Positions 1-11,832 of a DNA stretch of 64,000 nt are shown here, in pieces (the first letter of the stretch is position 1; every line of letters begins with the position of its first letter). The notes below the pieces were generated by a model that had not been told where the DNA came from, searched no databases, and saw only the letters and a program-made list of their open reading frames with translations. The stretch is from Escallonia rubra (Eukaryota; Streptophyta; Magnoliopsida; Escalloniales; Escalloniaceae). The DNA is taken from positions 1 through 64,000 of the forward strand of contig JAVXUO010003221.1 of the NCBI GenBank assembly GCA_033065855.1. The letters run 5' to 3'. The translations under genes were made by a program, and so were the position numbers.

Positions 1-87
1 CCTACGACCATCTTTCCTAGGACTTTCTCTTCACTACTATCAAAAAACACAGTTGTTCTTATGAGACCATAAATCTAATCATGAACT

Positions 88-417
88 GTGTCTCGACGGT
101 GCAATATGTGGTATCGTGGAGTGGAACCTTTGAATTTCTTTACTCCCTCGTGCGGGCACCGTCAAGGCGACCCACTCTCACCTTACCTATTTATTCTCTG
201 CCTAAATGAGTTGTCTATCCTTTTAAATCAGGCAGAGGATAGAAACTACATCCACCCCATCAAGGTGGCACGATCGGGAATGAGTGTATCCCACCTCTTT
301 TTTGCTAGCGATATCCTTCTATTTGGAAGAGCCACAAAGGAGAATGGTCGAAAGTTCATGCACATGCTAAATTACTTTAGCACATGTGCGGGTCTACATA
401 TTAATGTGTCTAAGTAA
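88..417 (+). pseudogene. LINE reverse-transcriptase core fragment
   Basis: The 109-residue frame holds the central palm of a LINE reverse transcriptase. GDPLSPYLFILCLNELSILL is the conserved motif before the catalytic box, and FASDILLF occupies the position of the usual F-A-D-D box, so the first catalytic aspartate is replaced by serine. HINVSK at the end matches the segment L-x-I-N-x-x-K that follows in this family. The frame stops right after it, so the enzyme cannot be made from this copy. Homology is clear from the motifs; activity is excluded by the serine and by the later frame breaks. Confidence 0.85.
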
Positions 418-1743
418 AAAATTCTCTTCTCCAAAAACACTAGGAGAGACATCAGACTCTTCTTTAAGCACACTACTTAACTCCCATTTACCGACAAATT
501 TGACGATTATATGGGAGTCCCGCTAACTCAGGGACGGATTATAAGGGATCAATTCTCTCACTTCTTGGAAAAAAACTCGCATGAAACTCGCCGCCTAGAA
601 AACAAAAAGCCTATCTTTTGCGTGTAGGTCTACCCTTATCAATTCAGTGTTAAACTCAATTTCTGATTTATACTATGCAAGCATACATGATCCCCTCCTC
701 AGTTGCAAACCAATTTGATACGATAAGCAAGAATTTTCTCTGGGGGCACACTGAAAATGAACATAAATGGCATGGCATATGTTGGAATACCATATCTTGT
801 CCTAAAAACCTGGGGGGACTGGGCATTCGCAAAACAAATACGATGAATCAAACTATGTTCATGAACCTTGTTTGGCGTCTCTAGGAAAAACCTGATACTT
901 TGTGGGCAAAAATCATCAAAGACAAGTACTTCCCTCATGGATCTATTTGGACGGCTATAGAAAAAAATTATGGGTTGCGTTTTTGGAAAAACCTCATTCA
1001 TACTAGAGATAGAATGAAAAAATTCATATGTTGGTGGGTGGGATACGAGACAGACATATTTTTTGGTATCATCAACGCCTGGCTAAGGCCACAATTAGGT
1101 CACAAATGATCGGACCCATACTTCGCCACATTGATATTTTGACAGTTAGCTCTTTCATCCAAGATCGGGCTTGGAATAGCCACTCTATTCATATGCTTGT
1201 GCCCCCGTACATTTTAAACTAGATATTAGACATCTCGATTCCTCTCCATCACAACCGTCCTGATAAAATCTTCTGGCCTTTCGATCAGGGTGAGTGTTTG
1301 GTCACCTCCGCTCACAAATTCTTTAATTCTCTACAAACTCTTACGACTCTCGTGAATCGCTAAAAAACCATGTCCCCACAATTGTGGTATGCTTGAAACT
1401 ATTGACCATGCCCTTCGCCGATGTCCAACAATCCACACGCTTTGGCAGAAATTAGCCCCAAAAAAGGCTCACCATCGCTATAGACACTTTCCGTTTCGTT
1501 TATGGTGTAAAGCCATGGCAAATCTCCTCTCCGCCACTATACCCAACAATATCCCCTGGCCCACTTTCTTCGGGTCCTCATGTCCGTGGTCTGGTACAAT
1601 AGAAACAAATTCACCATCCTCCAGACACCGTTCCCAACCCAGCAAAATATTATGCATGAGACTACGACCTTAGCACAAGATTACCTATTTTCCATTAACC
1701 GCGTGCACAATCATCCTCCCCGGACCCATATCAAACAAATTAA

Positions 1744-2155
1744 ATGGAACCCTCCCCCGGATGGGTGGGTCAAACTGAATACAGATGAAAGTGTAACCAA
1801 ATGCAAATATCGAGCCGGTGTGGCCGCTACCATTCGTGACTCGAGCGACAAATGGATCTTAGGCTGTTCTAGAAAGCTCACAACCCAAAACAGCCACATC
1901 GCTGAAGGGTGGGCACTTCGTGATGGTCTCAGTCTTGCTTGGCATAACAATCATCGACAAGTTATTTTGGAGGTTGACGACACAAGTGTGGTTCAGTTTT
2001 TGTTAAATGATAACACCCCCCCCCCCCCCCCGAGCTATTTGACATTTTTATTCTTGATTGTAGGGCTCTACTTAAACGTCCTTGGCAGTTCTTTTTTCTC
2101 ATGCCTATCGAGAAACAAACTTTTGTATGGACCAAGTGGCTAAGCAAGCAGTGAT
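1744..2155 (+). pseudogene. LINE RNase H domain fragment with poly-C interruption
   Basis: WNPPPDGWVKLNTDES starts a plant-type RNase H domain of the kind fused to L1-type ORF2. GVAATIRDSSDKWILG, AEGWALRDGLSLAW and LEVDDTSVVQFLL follow in one frame. A run of 16 C at 2016-2031 falls in the middle. Beyond it the domain continues in another frame (DCRALLKRPWQFFF, then a degraded REANxxADxLAKxA-like end near 2110-2150). The C-run is therefore the likely cause of the frame change, by slippage. This is LINE sequence, not a cellular RNase H gene. Confidence 0.82.
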
Positions 2156-2300
2156 TAGCAGCATGCATATCATATCTGGCAGCATGAGTTGATCTTTTTG
2201 TTAAATCTATTGCATAACAATATCAGTGGGAGAGTCACCCCCATGCTATGTGACTCAAGTATCTGTTAATTAAATAAAATCACCATGTTCTAAAAAAAAT

Positions 2301-2744
2301 AGGGGTATTCATCGAAATTATGGGAAATATGTTGTGAAAAAAAGACAGATATGAAAAGCATAACCCATAAAGATTATGAAAAAAAAACAATAAGTACTGT
2401 TCTGATGGTCTTTTCATTTCGAAACAAAAAACACATATCATAAAAACAAGTGACAACAGAAAATAAAGACAGAAAATTGAGAAGCCTAAAAGAACATGCC
2501 TTAGTACCTACAATACATCAAAGGACAATTATGCAAGCTCAGTTAATTGGTGGTGGAAAGCACAGGCAGGGAAACTCAAACATAAAGAATGAGATCATTT
2601 TTCGTCGAAGTTGCTGGTTCGTCTTAGGCAATAAAATGAAACTTTTTTCAATGGATTTTGTTAAAAATGCTACAGAAATCAGTTCTCGAGCTTTCCATTT
2701 CTGTAAGCACTACAAAGAGGCTTAAGAAAAAGCCAACTAAACCT
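2301..2744. other. AT-rich spacer between two LINE fragments
   Basis: AT-rich sequence with several A-runs. A short frame at 2450-2725 shows no recognisable motif. It could be LINE-derived, but I cannot support that. Confidence 0.4.
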
Positions 2745-3242
2745 CCACAATGAAGATTCCGTCAGTATGGCAACCAGCACCACCAGGTACATACAAGATT
2801 AACTTTGATGTCGCACTACTCTACTCTACCAAGGAGACCAAGCTACGGGGACAGGAGTCGTGGTTAGAGACATTTGTTGTAACTAAAGGCATAAAGGAAG
2901 GCAGAGTTTGTCAAGGCAATTGCAGCTGCGGAATCGTGGCACTTTGCACCTGAAATGGGATTTGGGAGTATGCAAATCGAAGTCAACCCGAGCAATGAGA
3001 GAGGAATCACTCCATCATGGGAAACATTATCGAGGAAGCCAAGCCGTCGATCAAAAACTTTTATTAAAGTCAGTTAGGCGTACACCAGTAATAAGGTTGC
3101 ACATGAACTAGCAAGGAATTCAAATTTTATTGAGTTCATGGTTTAGATGGGAGAGCCCCTTAATTAACTGTCATGGCATCCATCCTAAAAGATGTATCCC
3201 ACTGGATTGGATAAAGTGATCGCTTGTTCAAGAAAAAAAAAA
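2745..3242 (+). mobile_element. Second decayed LINE tail (RNase H end plus poly-A)
   Basis: WQPAPPGTYKINFDVAL (2762-2815) is the start of a LINE-type RNase H domain. TGTGVVVRD appears in another frame just downstream, and NKVAHELARNSNF-like sequence lies near 3090-3130, matching the domain's end. The pieces lie in different frames, so the copy is dead. It ends in an A-run at 3231-3242, as expected for a LINE 3' end. It is a separate insertion from the fragment to its left, because both contain the same domain. Confidence 0.75.
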
Positions 3243-3318
3243 TCAAAAAGAGCGTGGCGCTATAAACTTTAAATAACCAAAAGTGTATTTAATAAGACTA
3301 ATAGACTAGAAATCCTGA

Positions 3319-4730
3319 GTGTAGACACGTCATTTTGTAGGTTTTATTTGTTTAATTCTTGTAGGCTTTACTTAACTATTTAATCATTAGAAGCTTTATT
3401 TTTGTCCGGTCTAGTTGGCTCAGTCCAGTTGGTTCAGTCCGGTTAGTCAGTACAGTAACTATAGTCTGCCTAAGCTTAACTCAGGTCAGAGTTTACATAA
3501 AATAGAGAGTCTAATAGTTGAATCGATTTTAATATGGGTTTCTGTATGGATTTCTTTATTTATTTGCATTAAGTTAAGAGGTAGTTTTTCCTTCTATGAT
3601 TGGACTTAAAAGCAAATTAAGAAGGGGAAGAGTACGGGTTGGTTCCCCTTAGAAGCTTATTCTACCGGCTAATAAGGGTAATTTGGTTTTTCTGATACTT
3701 TTCACTCATCTCTATTTGAGGTGATGAGGATTACCTATTAGACTCCTATTATACTTGTTTTGCTCCATAGACCTCTACATAAACAGCCCCAAGTAGCCTA
3801 AAAAGGGAGATTCGGTTAGAGAGAGAACTTCCCCTAGATGTGACAGGTGTATAGTAGGAGGAGCGATTAGATTAGAAATCCCGACTTCCCGCATCGGGAA
3901 CATACCTGACACTTCAAACACCTCTAACTTTCTCATATCATATTTGATTTAGGCTACTTAAAAGCCTAAATCGTGAACTTTTCAAAGAGTTACAACTTTG
4001 TAAAAGAAGTGGAATCAGTCAAAGGTCATCTTCAGGGCCAAAACGGTAATTTTGTAATCGGGCAAGGCCTTTTGTTAGTTTGCAACTCTTGATCAACCTT
4101 TACATCATGCAATCAGGCAATTCGGATTAAAGGTATACCTTCCTACCCTTTTCTTTTAGTTCATAGATTGGATCATACTAGAATCCCCTCCCTACGATCA
4201 AATTTTGTTTCATGAAAAAAATTAAAAACAATTATTTATCATTCAACTGGATCAGTTGATTTAAATTAGATTTTAAAACCACGAATTGGATGAGTTGATT
4301 TAGAATCAGGTTTTTAAAACCACCAGTTTTTTTATTATTCAAGAAGTTAATTAAAATTATATTTTTAAAATCACATACCAAGATTTAGGCCGCTTCCTTT
4401 ATTGGTCGGAACTACAAGCTAGGTTTTGATTTCAATTTGTCCGATTGAGTATGCATGTCAATCAACCCATTGTTGATTTCAAACCAAATTTAGGTTTTAT
4501 AGTGAACAGCCTTGAAAAAAGTCCCAGAAGGATTTTAGGAATCGCAATCTTATTTATTTTAAAATACAGAAAATGAGATAAAAAAAATAAAGAAATCACT
4601 CTAAAATATCCAAAGCACAACTAATATATTGAAAATAGGAAGAAAGCCTCAAGAACTAAGTTATGTAGCGGGAATGTGTTAGGCACCCACCACAACCTTT
4701 CGGTCTCTACTTTATTTCTATTGAATTTTT
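3319..4730 (+). mobile_element. Old LTR-like repeat, copy X, split by a later retroelement
   Basis: The start (GTAGACACGTCATTTTGTAG) and the CCGGTCTAG/CAGTCCAGTTGG-rich stretch resemble the starts of the copies at 18245 and 20585 (the latter on the minus strand). Its end, with GGCACCCACCAC and GGTCTCTACTTTATTTC, matches the minus-strand copy near 19320-19360. The homology resumes across the gag-only element at 18206-18244, so that element inserted here. The sequence style suggests a Tat/Ogre-like Ty3 LTR, but the family call is tentative. It is a fossil, clearly broken, with no coding domain seen. Confidence 0.5.
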
Positions 4731-6000
4731 TGTAACATTCCGGAATTCTCGGAATGTTAACACTCGATCGAATCATTCACATACAGACGAAATTATCCTC
4801 ATAACCCAATGAACAACCATTATCAGAGTAGCTAAACCCTTAAATAATTGTAATACTCTTAATGTACAATCATACTTGGAAACTAAATTTAAACCTGAAT
4901 AATAAACTAGCAAAGTTCACCCACGCAGGGGTTCTAAAAGACCAATATGGTAACTAAATACTAATTCTCACGCTATGCTCTTAACCCAATCCCGAGCAAT
5001 CTATTGGTGAACATTACCAACAGAGAGGAAGTCAAACGGGAGTGAGTGAGCTTAGTAAGGTCGCCCAAATGAAGAAATTACTAAATAATTCACAATGCAA
5101 TCAATGATAAGTTTTCAAGAGTTTCAAAAGAATCATAACTAGTTTGATTAGATGTCACTATTATTTTTCAGATACGATGCAAACAATCACAGATACAATG
5201 ACTAGTTCGTCAAGGTACTAGCCCACACCAATACATCGGCTATTCCGTCAAGGTACTAGCCCACACCAATACACAGGCTAATCTATCGAGGTACTAGCCC
5301 ACACCAATACACCTAATATACACCAACTCCTGCCAAAACACACCAATGCATAATCTTATGTCAATATACAGAAGGACAACAATTCGCTAATGCAACATGT
5401 TATTCAATACTCGATGCACAATAATAACTGAGCACTGATAAGAGTTTCAATAAATGTTTTAAGGCTCAATGAAAGTTTTATAAGACAAAGAATGCGACTT
5501 TATCAAAATAACATAATCCAAAAGAATTGTGATAACAAATCAGAAGAACATATGAAACAATTATGAGGAGTTTTGTTCGGATGAAAATCCCTTACCACGA
5601 TCCAAGTGAGATGAAGCTAAAACGCCCTCGATCAAATACTCGGAATTAACCTAGGTTGACAAATCATTTATCAGAACACTATCCACACTAATGTATTATA
5701 AACCTAATATAACTATCCACAGCGTACCCATTTCTCTACTCAGAACGACGAAATTTGAAACGGTTCCACACACGGTCAACATATCCCGAAACTCGTCTCA
5801 CTCCTTGAGGCTCAGAAATACCCCATAAATATTTTTAATTTTAATTAAGCATTCTTAGCGAAAATTCGTGGTACACCCATGTAAGCATAGGGTACCACTG
5901 ATACAGCACTGAACTCAGCCCACTTCACTCTATTCTCTGCACGCAATCTCTCCTTCATTCACAAATCACTCATAAACTCACTCACACAGTGCATTCCCTC

Positions 6001-6026
6001 GAACACACACACACACACACACACCA
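6001..6026. repeat. CA microsatellite
   Basis: An uninterrupted CA-dinucleotide run inside the 3' LTR, with further CA-rich sequence on both sides. Confidence 0.9.
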
Positions 6027-6563
6027 TTACTTATATACACAATATATATACACAACACTTACACACACCCATTATTTACATTAAAACACACATTCACAAC
6101 ACTCTAGGGATGGAAATTTGATCCGCAACCAGTGGATATCCGCCTCGACTTGATCCTATAGGAGCGGGTTTTCTTGACTTTGACCGGGTTACGGGGCGGG
6201 TATGGTATCTAAATTTTAAACTCGCAGCGGGTACGGGTCGGATTTGGTATTTAGTCTAAGCGCCCCGCAGCCCCTGTATATGCTTTATATTTAGTTTTTA
6301 TCCTAACCCTAGATCTAGGCAATCTCAGCCGTCCATCTCATGGTATAAATAGTGGACAAAATCATCTCTTCCTCTGCCTTTCTTCTATGCCGCCCCATCT
6401 TCTCTCTGCTTTCTTCTCTCAATTCTCTTTGTTCTCTCAAAGCTCATACGCCGAACGGTCACGGCCTCCATGGACCAACCACCTCATGTCGCCTTCTCTC
6501 TGCCCCGCATGGTACAAACGTTTATCTCTGCCAGTCGTCACCCATCTCCAGTTCGGCGCCGAA

Positions 6564-6711
6564 GCTGTGGCTACACCGAACGGCGACGGCCGAAGCTCCC
6601 GCTGTGGCTACGCCGAACGGCGTCGGCCAAAGCTCCCGATGTGGCTACGCCGAACGGCGTCGGCCAAAGCTCCCGCTGTGGCTACGCCGAACGGCGAAGG
6701 CGCAACAGCAA
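6564..6711 (+). repeat. Four 37-bp tandem units inside the hAT element
   Basis: Units start at 6564, 6601, 6638 and 6675, each beginning GCTGTGGCTACGCCGAACGG or a close variant. Because 37 is not a multiple of three, the same three peptides (WLRRTA, CGYAERR, VATPNG) rotate through all three frames, giving three overlapping open frames between 6352 and 6922. I regard these as by-products of the repeat, not genes. Confidence 0.9.
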
Positions 6712-7017
6712 AGTAGTGGCGGTCGAGTTTGCCAAGTGCGACTACTACGGGCCTGCGTCTATGTCGCGTCTGTGTTATAGAAAAAATAGCTGTGATTTTC
6801 TACTCTCTCTAAATGGTGGATGGGACATAGTTTTCATAATCTGGATCTGTATATTTGCTGCACCAAGTTATATTATGCTCGTTGTCCAGTGTATTTTTAT
6901 GTCTTTGGCTGATCAGCGTTAACCTTTGCGATGAGGATTAGACGATGTTAGAGTTGCTTTTCGTGGTCTGTGATCTCTCTGAAATTCATCGATGGCTCAG
7001 ACTCTGGTTGTGCCCGC

Positions 7018-8286
7018 TAGGGGTGAGCGCGGTTCGGTTTGGGGGTCAAATCGTAAACCGAACAATAGACCTCGGTTCACAAATTTTTAAACCAAACCGA
7101 ACCAAGACACATCGGTTTGAACGGTTCAAACGGTTCAAATTGAACAGTTCGGATCGGTTCATGTCAAAATTCCAAAGCTAATTTCCCCAATCTTAAATCT
7201 TAATATCTAACATGAATTGTATCTTATCATTCTTGAATCTACTACAAAGTACGGAATACTGGATAAATCTTAATATCTAAGATGAATTGTATTTTAACAT
7301 GAGTTGTATCTTATCGTTCTTGAATCTTATCATGTTTACACTTTACACTACAGGAGCTATAATATAAATGATCCAATAGTTGGAAGACCCAATAGCTTAG
7401 AATTAGAAGAGTTTTTCCATTTATGCGAATACCAACAGAATATAAGAAGCTCAGTTTAACGATCTATCTTATGCCTCTAAAGGCTAAAATTTTCAAATTT
7501 GAAATCAGCAGCTAAAATTTAAATATCAAAATCAAAATCGAAATGGGTAAAAGCTAAAAAATTGAAATCAAAATTGAACTCACCTGCTCACTGTTCAGAA
7601 GCCGAAGACAACACTTCAATCCGAAAAAACCCAATTACAATTTGGGAAATAGAGTGAGAAAACTCTACTTCAATCCAAGAAAACTCGACCGCGGTGACCC
7701 TTAATCTTCCATGGCCAAGTCAGATGCAACAGATAGAGAGAGAGAGGGCGCGAGACCGCGAGCTAGGAAGAAAAGCGTAAAACTGCGAATAACTGAATCT
7801 TGAGTATCGATTAGTTTGGTTCCATCATCCGTGGCTTGCAATTTGTATTATTTTTGGGTTTTTTTTATCTCTAAAGAAGAAGATTGGAAGTATTATTTGT
7901 GGGTTTGTTGTCTCTGAAGAAGAAGATTGGAAGAGATCGAAGACCGAAGTAGCCATGGAAATTGGAAAGGAAAGAGGGGTGGCTGAAGACTGAAGTCAAA
8001 TCTGAAGGAGTTAGCCTTAGGGTGAGCCGTGAGCAGAGTTATTCTACCGTGGTTATTAAGTTAACCAGGGTAAGGTATATATATATTTTTAATAGTTATA
8101 TAACCTCGGTTCGGTTCGGTTTAACGACGGTTTGGAAATCCTGGACCGTGAACCGAACCGAACAGGCCTCGGTCTGAAAATCTCAATCCAAACCATTCAA
8201 ACTCATCAACGGCTCGGATTCGATCGGTTCGGTTCTATCAATTTGAACGATTCGGATCGGTTTTATCGGTTCGTTGCTCACCCCTA
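7018..8286. mobile_element. Nested hAT-like element, 1269 bp
   Basis: The ends are TAGGGGTGAGC and GCTCACCCCTA, an exact 11-bp inverted repeat. The flanking 8-mers GTGCCCGC and ATGGCCGC match at 6 of 8 positions and look like a decayed target duplication. Both ends are full of CGGTTCGGTT-type motifs, typical of hAT subterminal repeats. No transposase is visible. It inserted into the hAT at 6105-8466. A decayed relative lies at 57138-57821. Confidence 0.85.
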
Positions 8287-8576
8287 ATGGCCGCAAGTAA
8301 GGAAAGAGCGGGGTCGGGTTTCCTAAATTACCTTAGGATCGGGGATGGTATTCCATTCTTTTGACCCGCTGCCAGGGCGGGGCGGGGCGGAGTGGGGTTT
8401 CTGAACTAGCTGGGCGGGTTCGAATTTAACAAGATCCGCATCTGACCCGCCCCATTGCCATCCCTACAACACTCTCACTACACTCACCACCTTCCATCTC
8501 ACACCCACTGCCTCACGGCAGTGGGTCTCTCCCTTTTTTCTTCTTCTTTTCATTACACTCACTCCCATGCACTCAC

Positions 8577-8580
<4 letters not shown>

Positions 8581-8639
<59 letters not shown>

Positions 8640-8640
8640 A
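8581..8640. repeat. CT microsatellite followed by CA microsatellite
   Basis: A pure CT run gives way to a pure CA run, inside the 3' LTR. It makes the Ser/Leu- and His/Thr-rich open frames seen here; those frames are not genes. Confidence 0.95.
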
Positions 8641-10083
8641 CTCTTTCTATCACACTATACACAGAACTCTCACAAACCACTTTCACCCTCACTCACACAG
8701 GTTCACAAAATCCTCCCCATTCTTGCACACATGCCTCACACATCATGTCGTGGTCTTTTCTCCATCTTTTCTCTTTTTCCAACACCTTATACATTTCACC
8801 CACTCACACAAACCCATTGACACTCTTTTCACTCCCTGTCTCCCATGGCCAGAAACCCACAAGCTTCCATGATTTTCACACTATAACATATACACACCAC
8901 TGCACCACTTATACACAGCCACACTCACATTCAAATATATACACCAGTTGGTGCACAAACCCACACAATACACTCAAAAATATTAACCCACTCATTGGCA
9001 GAACCAAATAATATCATATACTTCATAAACACAAATCGACATGTACTAAGCCAACCACTGCCATACCCTAACACCACACATTTCATAGCCACGAAGCTGT
9101 TGGAAAATATATCTAGTCACTATGTCCTCGCCCATATCCACAATCACCGTAACCACTGACAATGAAGACCCTAAACATTTTTTTAGCTCAATTCTTAGTT
9201 AGCTTATCTTCCTCGACCAACTTACAACCAATCTCATCTTCCACATTGAGAAGTTTTGTAACTAACTTTTGCCATTTAGAAAACCCTCTCTCATACGACC
9301 CATGCGCCCACACAATCACACAATATACTCACACATATACACAACTTCTACACGACACCGTATACTCTTAACCTCACTTCGCGACAGCCACCAAACTCAC
9401 AGAACCCACTCTCACGGCTGAAATCCCATGCCTCCCCTTTTATTCTATAAACCATTAACTAACAAAGAGAAAAAGATTTAGAAAGTTTACCGAAAAACCC
9501 AAGACGATCGCCGAAAATCCTTGTCCCCGTCCTCTCTCTCTCTCTCTCTCAGGAGGTGAGTCTGGCGGCTTCAAGGGGTGCCTTGAACGGTTGCCCCAAA
9601 ACATGTGTTATATATTTCCTCTCTCTCTCTCTAATGTGAGTCTGGTGGCTTAAAGGGGTGCCTTGGACGGTTGCCCCAGAACATGTGTTATATATATATA
9701 TATAAACCCTAGCTAGAAAAAGAAATCCCTACTCATTCATTTGTCGCTAAATTTTTTTACCCGAATTTATTATTGCGAAATGGTCCAACAATAAAACTTT
9801 ATGATAATTTATGCGTTAAGAAAAATTATCAATGAGTTATTATGCTATCTCATTTGACAAATCGTCGCTATTATGTACACCGCTACTAAAGAATTTTTTT
9901 TTTGTTTCTAAAAGTATATCGAATGCTAAGGTAGATAGTTTGCCGCTAAAAATACACGTCGACATCAAGTATATATAAAAATATAACATCGCTAGAAATT
10001 GAATCTGTTAAGAAAAAATAAATTTGTCGGTAAAAATTCCCATTTAATTTGTGAAGAGTATTTTTAGGGTTCGGGGTATTACA

Positions 10084-10094
10084 CCTTCTCCACC
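10084..10094 (-). other. Polypurine tract of the gag-only element
   Basis: Read on the minus strand, GGTGGAGAAGG lies directly against the start of the 3' LTR (TGTAATACC), as a plus-strand primer should. It confirms the orientation of the element. Confidence 0.75.
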
Positions 10095-10439
10095 TTATAA
10101 AAATTCCGTCCTCAAAATTTCACATACTTATGATATCCAAGCACTACGCTTTCACTACGTAACTCTCAAGCAAAAGTGTCACCGAATGTTACACATATCC
10201 TCCAACTATTAATCAATAACATCAATAGTAGCCCTGACAATTCCACAACTTCAAATATTCTACCATTGTATAAGATTCAGATCATAACTTAGAATATAAT
10301 GCCTCAGAATCAGTCAATAAATAATTGCTTGAATGAAATAATTTGGAAGTGTACTGGCACTACATCATTGGATGTTGCAGTATCTTGGGTAGACATAGTA
10401 AACAGTCTGGCTGATGTCCTAGGCCTTTACCCCTGCTGA

Positions 10440-11700
10440 GTTTGGCATGTGGAGTCTAGACCTGTTGACTCTGACCTCCTCTCGAACGAGGTGCACTACT
10501 CAACCCTAAACTAACTGTAGGTACATGGCTGAAAGCTGATTGATTCTCCCATATTGAGGGACAATTTTTAACCTGATGCTCCACACTACCACACTTGAAA
10601 CGTCCCCCGGTAAGTCTATAGCATGGTTTCCACCATGGCTCATCCCACACGTAGGACACAGTACTGCCGAAAAAGCTGACTCTAAACTCTGAATTGGTCT
10701 AACTCCTGCGCTATGTGCTCTTCTGAATTTGATACTCTACTCTGACCTACTAATTCCCTGAGCATGCCCCATTTTTTTGACTTTGACCACCTTTTTGTGC
10801 TGAATAAGAGAACTTCATATGCTTTTCAGCCTCTAAAGCTCTACTATCCTCTATATCCCTCTCTTGGCCACCTTGTCGTTGTTTAAATCTCTTCTTGTTG
10901 TCTGACCTGGATTATTCCAATGCACAGCCAGATCGACGCACTCCACATAGCTCGATAACCTAGATAAGATCACTCCATCTCTCAAACTAGGCCTGAGTCC
11001 CCACTCAAACTTTCAGCATCTATCAGCCTTCATTGGTAGCATCTTACCCGCAAATCTTGCCAGCCGCGAGAACCTCATCTCATACTTATCTACTGTCTCC
11101 CGATCCGCCTGAATTACATTGGTGAACTCTCTCAACATCTACTGAAGGTAACTCACAGAGAAATATTGGTTGTTGAACAATTCCTTAAACCATTCCCAGG
11201 TCATCTCAGCCTTTTGTTGAGGAGTCATACCAGTCTCTAACCATCTTCCACCACTGGTCGACCTCACCCCTTAGCTTATACACCGTAAATTCCACCCTCT
11301 GCTTCTCACTGCATTTGATAGCCCAAAAGATCTTCTCCTTCTCAACTATCTAACCCTCTGCCTCTGTAGGATCCCCTAAAATTTGAAGCATTCTGCTTGT
11401 TAAACTCAGTCAGTGTACTTACCTCTTGAGGTTGTGGCTGTGGCTAAATAGGGTTTTGCATACCCTGCTATTGATTGACCAGATTCTGGGCCATGAACTC
11501 ATGGTATTCAGAGCTGCAACTATGGGTTCTGGGTTTTGCTCCTGTTGCAGTACATGGGGTACATCCCCCGCTGGGATCTCTTGATCTTCAGTACGACCCC
11601 CAGTGCTACCTTCCCAGCCCCTGCTTTGGCCTCCGCGACCCTTGGTACTAGCTCTACATGTACGGGCCATACTATAACAAACATACTACTATCAAGGTCA
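10440..11700 (-). pseudogene. Gag remnant of the LTR retroelement
   Basis: Minus-strand frames contain an RG-rich start (MARTCRASTKGRGGQSRG, from 11670), a central stretch of gag-like sequence around 10900-11400, and a zinc-knuckle-like segment (FKCGSVEHQVKNCP, near 10550-10610). This order is typical of Ty3-type plant gag. No polymerase domains follow before the 3' LTR. It is a broken fossil with several interruptions. Confidence 0.7.
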
Positions 11701-11813
11701 TGAAACATTTAAAAAGGACGAAATAATTTACAGTTCAACACATAAATTTTTTAACTCTACCATCATCATACCCCACTCTCATTAGTCTATGTACAAGTCT
11801 ACAGAATCATATA

Positions 11814-11832
11814 CCCATACTCTGATACCCAC
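11814..11832 (-). other. Primer-binding site, initiator tRNA-Met-like
   Basis: On the minus strand, directly after the 5' LTR end (TGTTACA), the sequence GTGGGTATCAGAGTATGGG contains GGTATCAGAG, the core of the common tRNA-Met primer site of plant LTR elements. Confidence 0.75.

Larger units (their letters stand above)
1..2300 (+). mobile_element. Decayed L1-type LINE, 3' half of ORF2, 5' end outside window
   Basis: Fragments of a plant L1-type non-LTR retrotransposon polyprotein lie in order on the plus strand. They are the reverse-transcriptase core (GDPLSPYLFILCLNEL near 165-215, then FASDILLF near 300-325, where active elements have FADD), a zf-RVT segment (NFLWG and CPKNLGGLGIR near 735-835), a second zf-RVT piece (IDHALRRCP near 1395-1425), and an RNase H domain from 1744. 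The copy is dead: the frame changes several times between these blocks and stop codons separate them. The 3' end is placed near 2300, where AT-rich sequence and a short A-run follow the RNase H. The start lies beyond the left edge of the window. Confidence 0.88.
6105..8466. mobile_element. Non-autonomous hAT transposon, 2362 bp
   Basis: The ends are TAGGGATGG and CCATCCCTA, flanked by a perfect 8-bp target duplication CAACACTC (6097-6104 and 8467-8474), which is the hAT signature. Several hundred bases at each end are rich in GGGGCGGG/CCCGCCCC motifs, likely transposase-binding subterminal repeats. No transposase is present. The ends match the element at 33048-34343, so both belong to one family. 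A second hAT is nested at 7018-8286. The element lies within the 3' LTR of the gag-only retroelement and is younger than it. Confidence 0.93.
4731..10083 (-). repeat. 3' LTR of the gag-only element, carrying a nested hAT pair
   Basis: It aligns with 11833-18205 along most of its length: 4731-5860 with 11833-12960, 8640-9700 with 14065-15040, 9710-9985 with 16372-16645, and 9985-10083 with 18101-18205. The region 6105-8466 is a later hAT insertion. Near 9530-9720 there is an internal direct duplication of a segment that includes GGCTTCAAGGGGTGCC and ACATGTGTTATATAT. Confidence 0.82.

Noticed and set aside
10456-10659. Zinc-knuckle frame as a host CCHC gene
   Set aside because: It lies in the gag region between matching LTRs and is part of the retroelement fossil.
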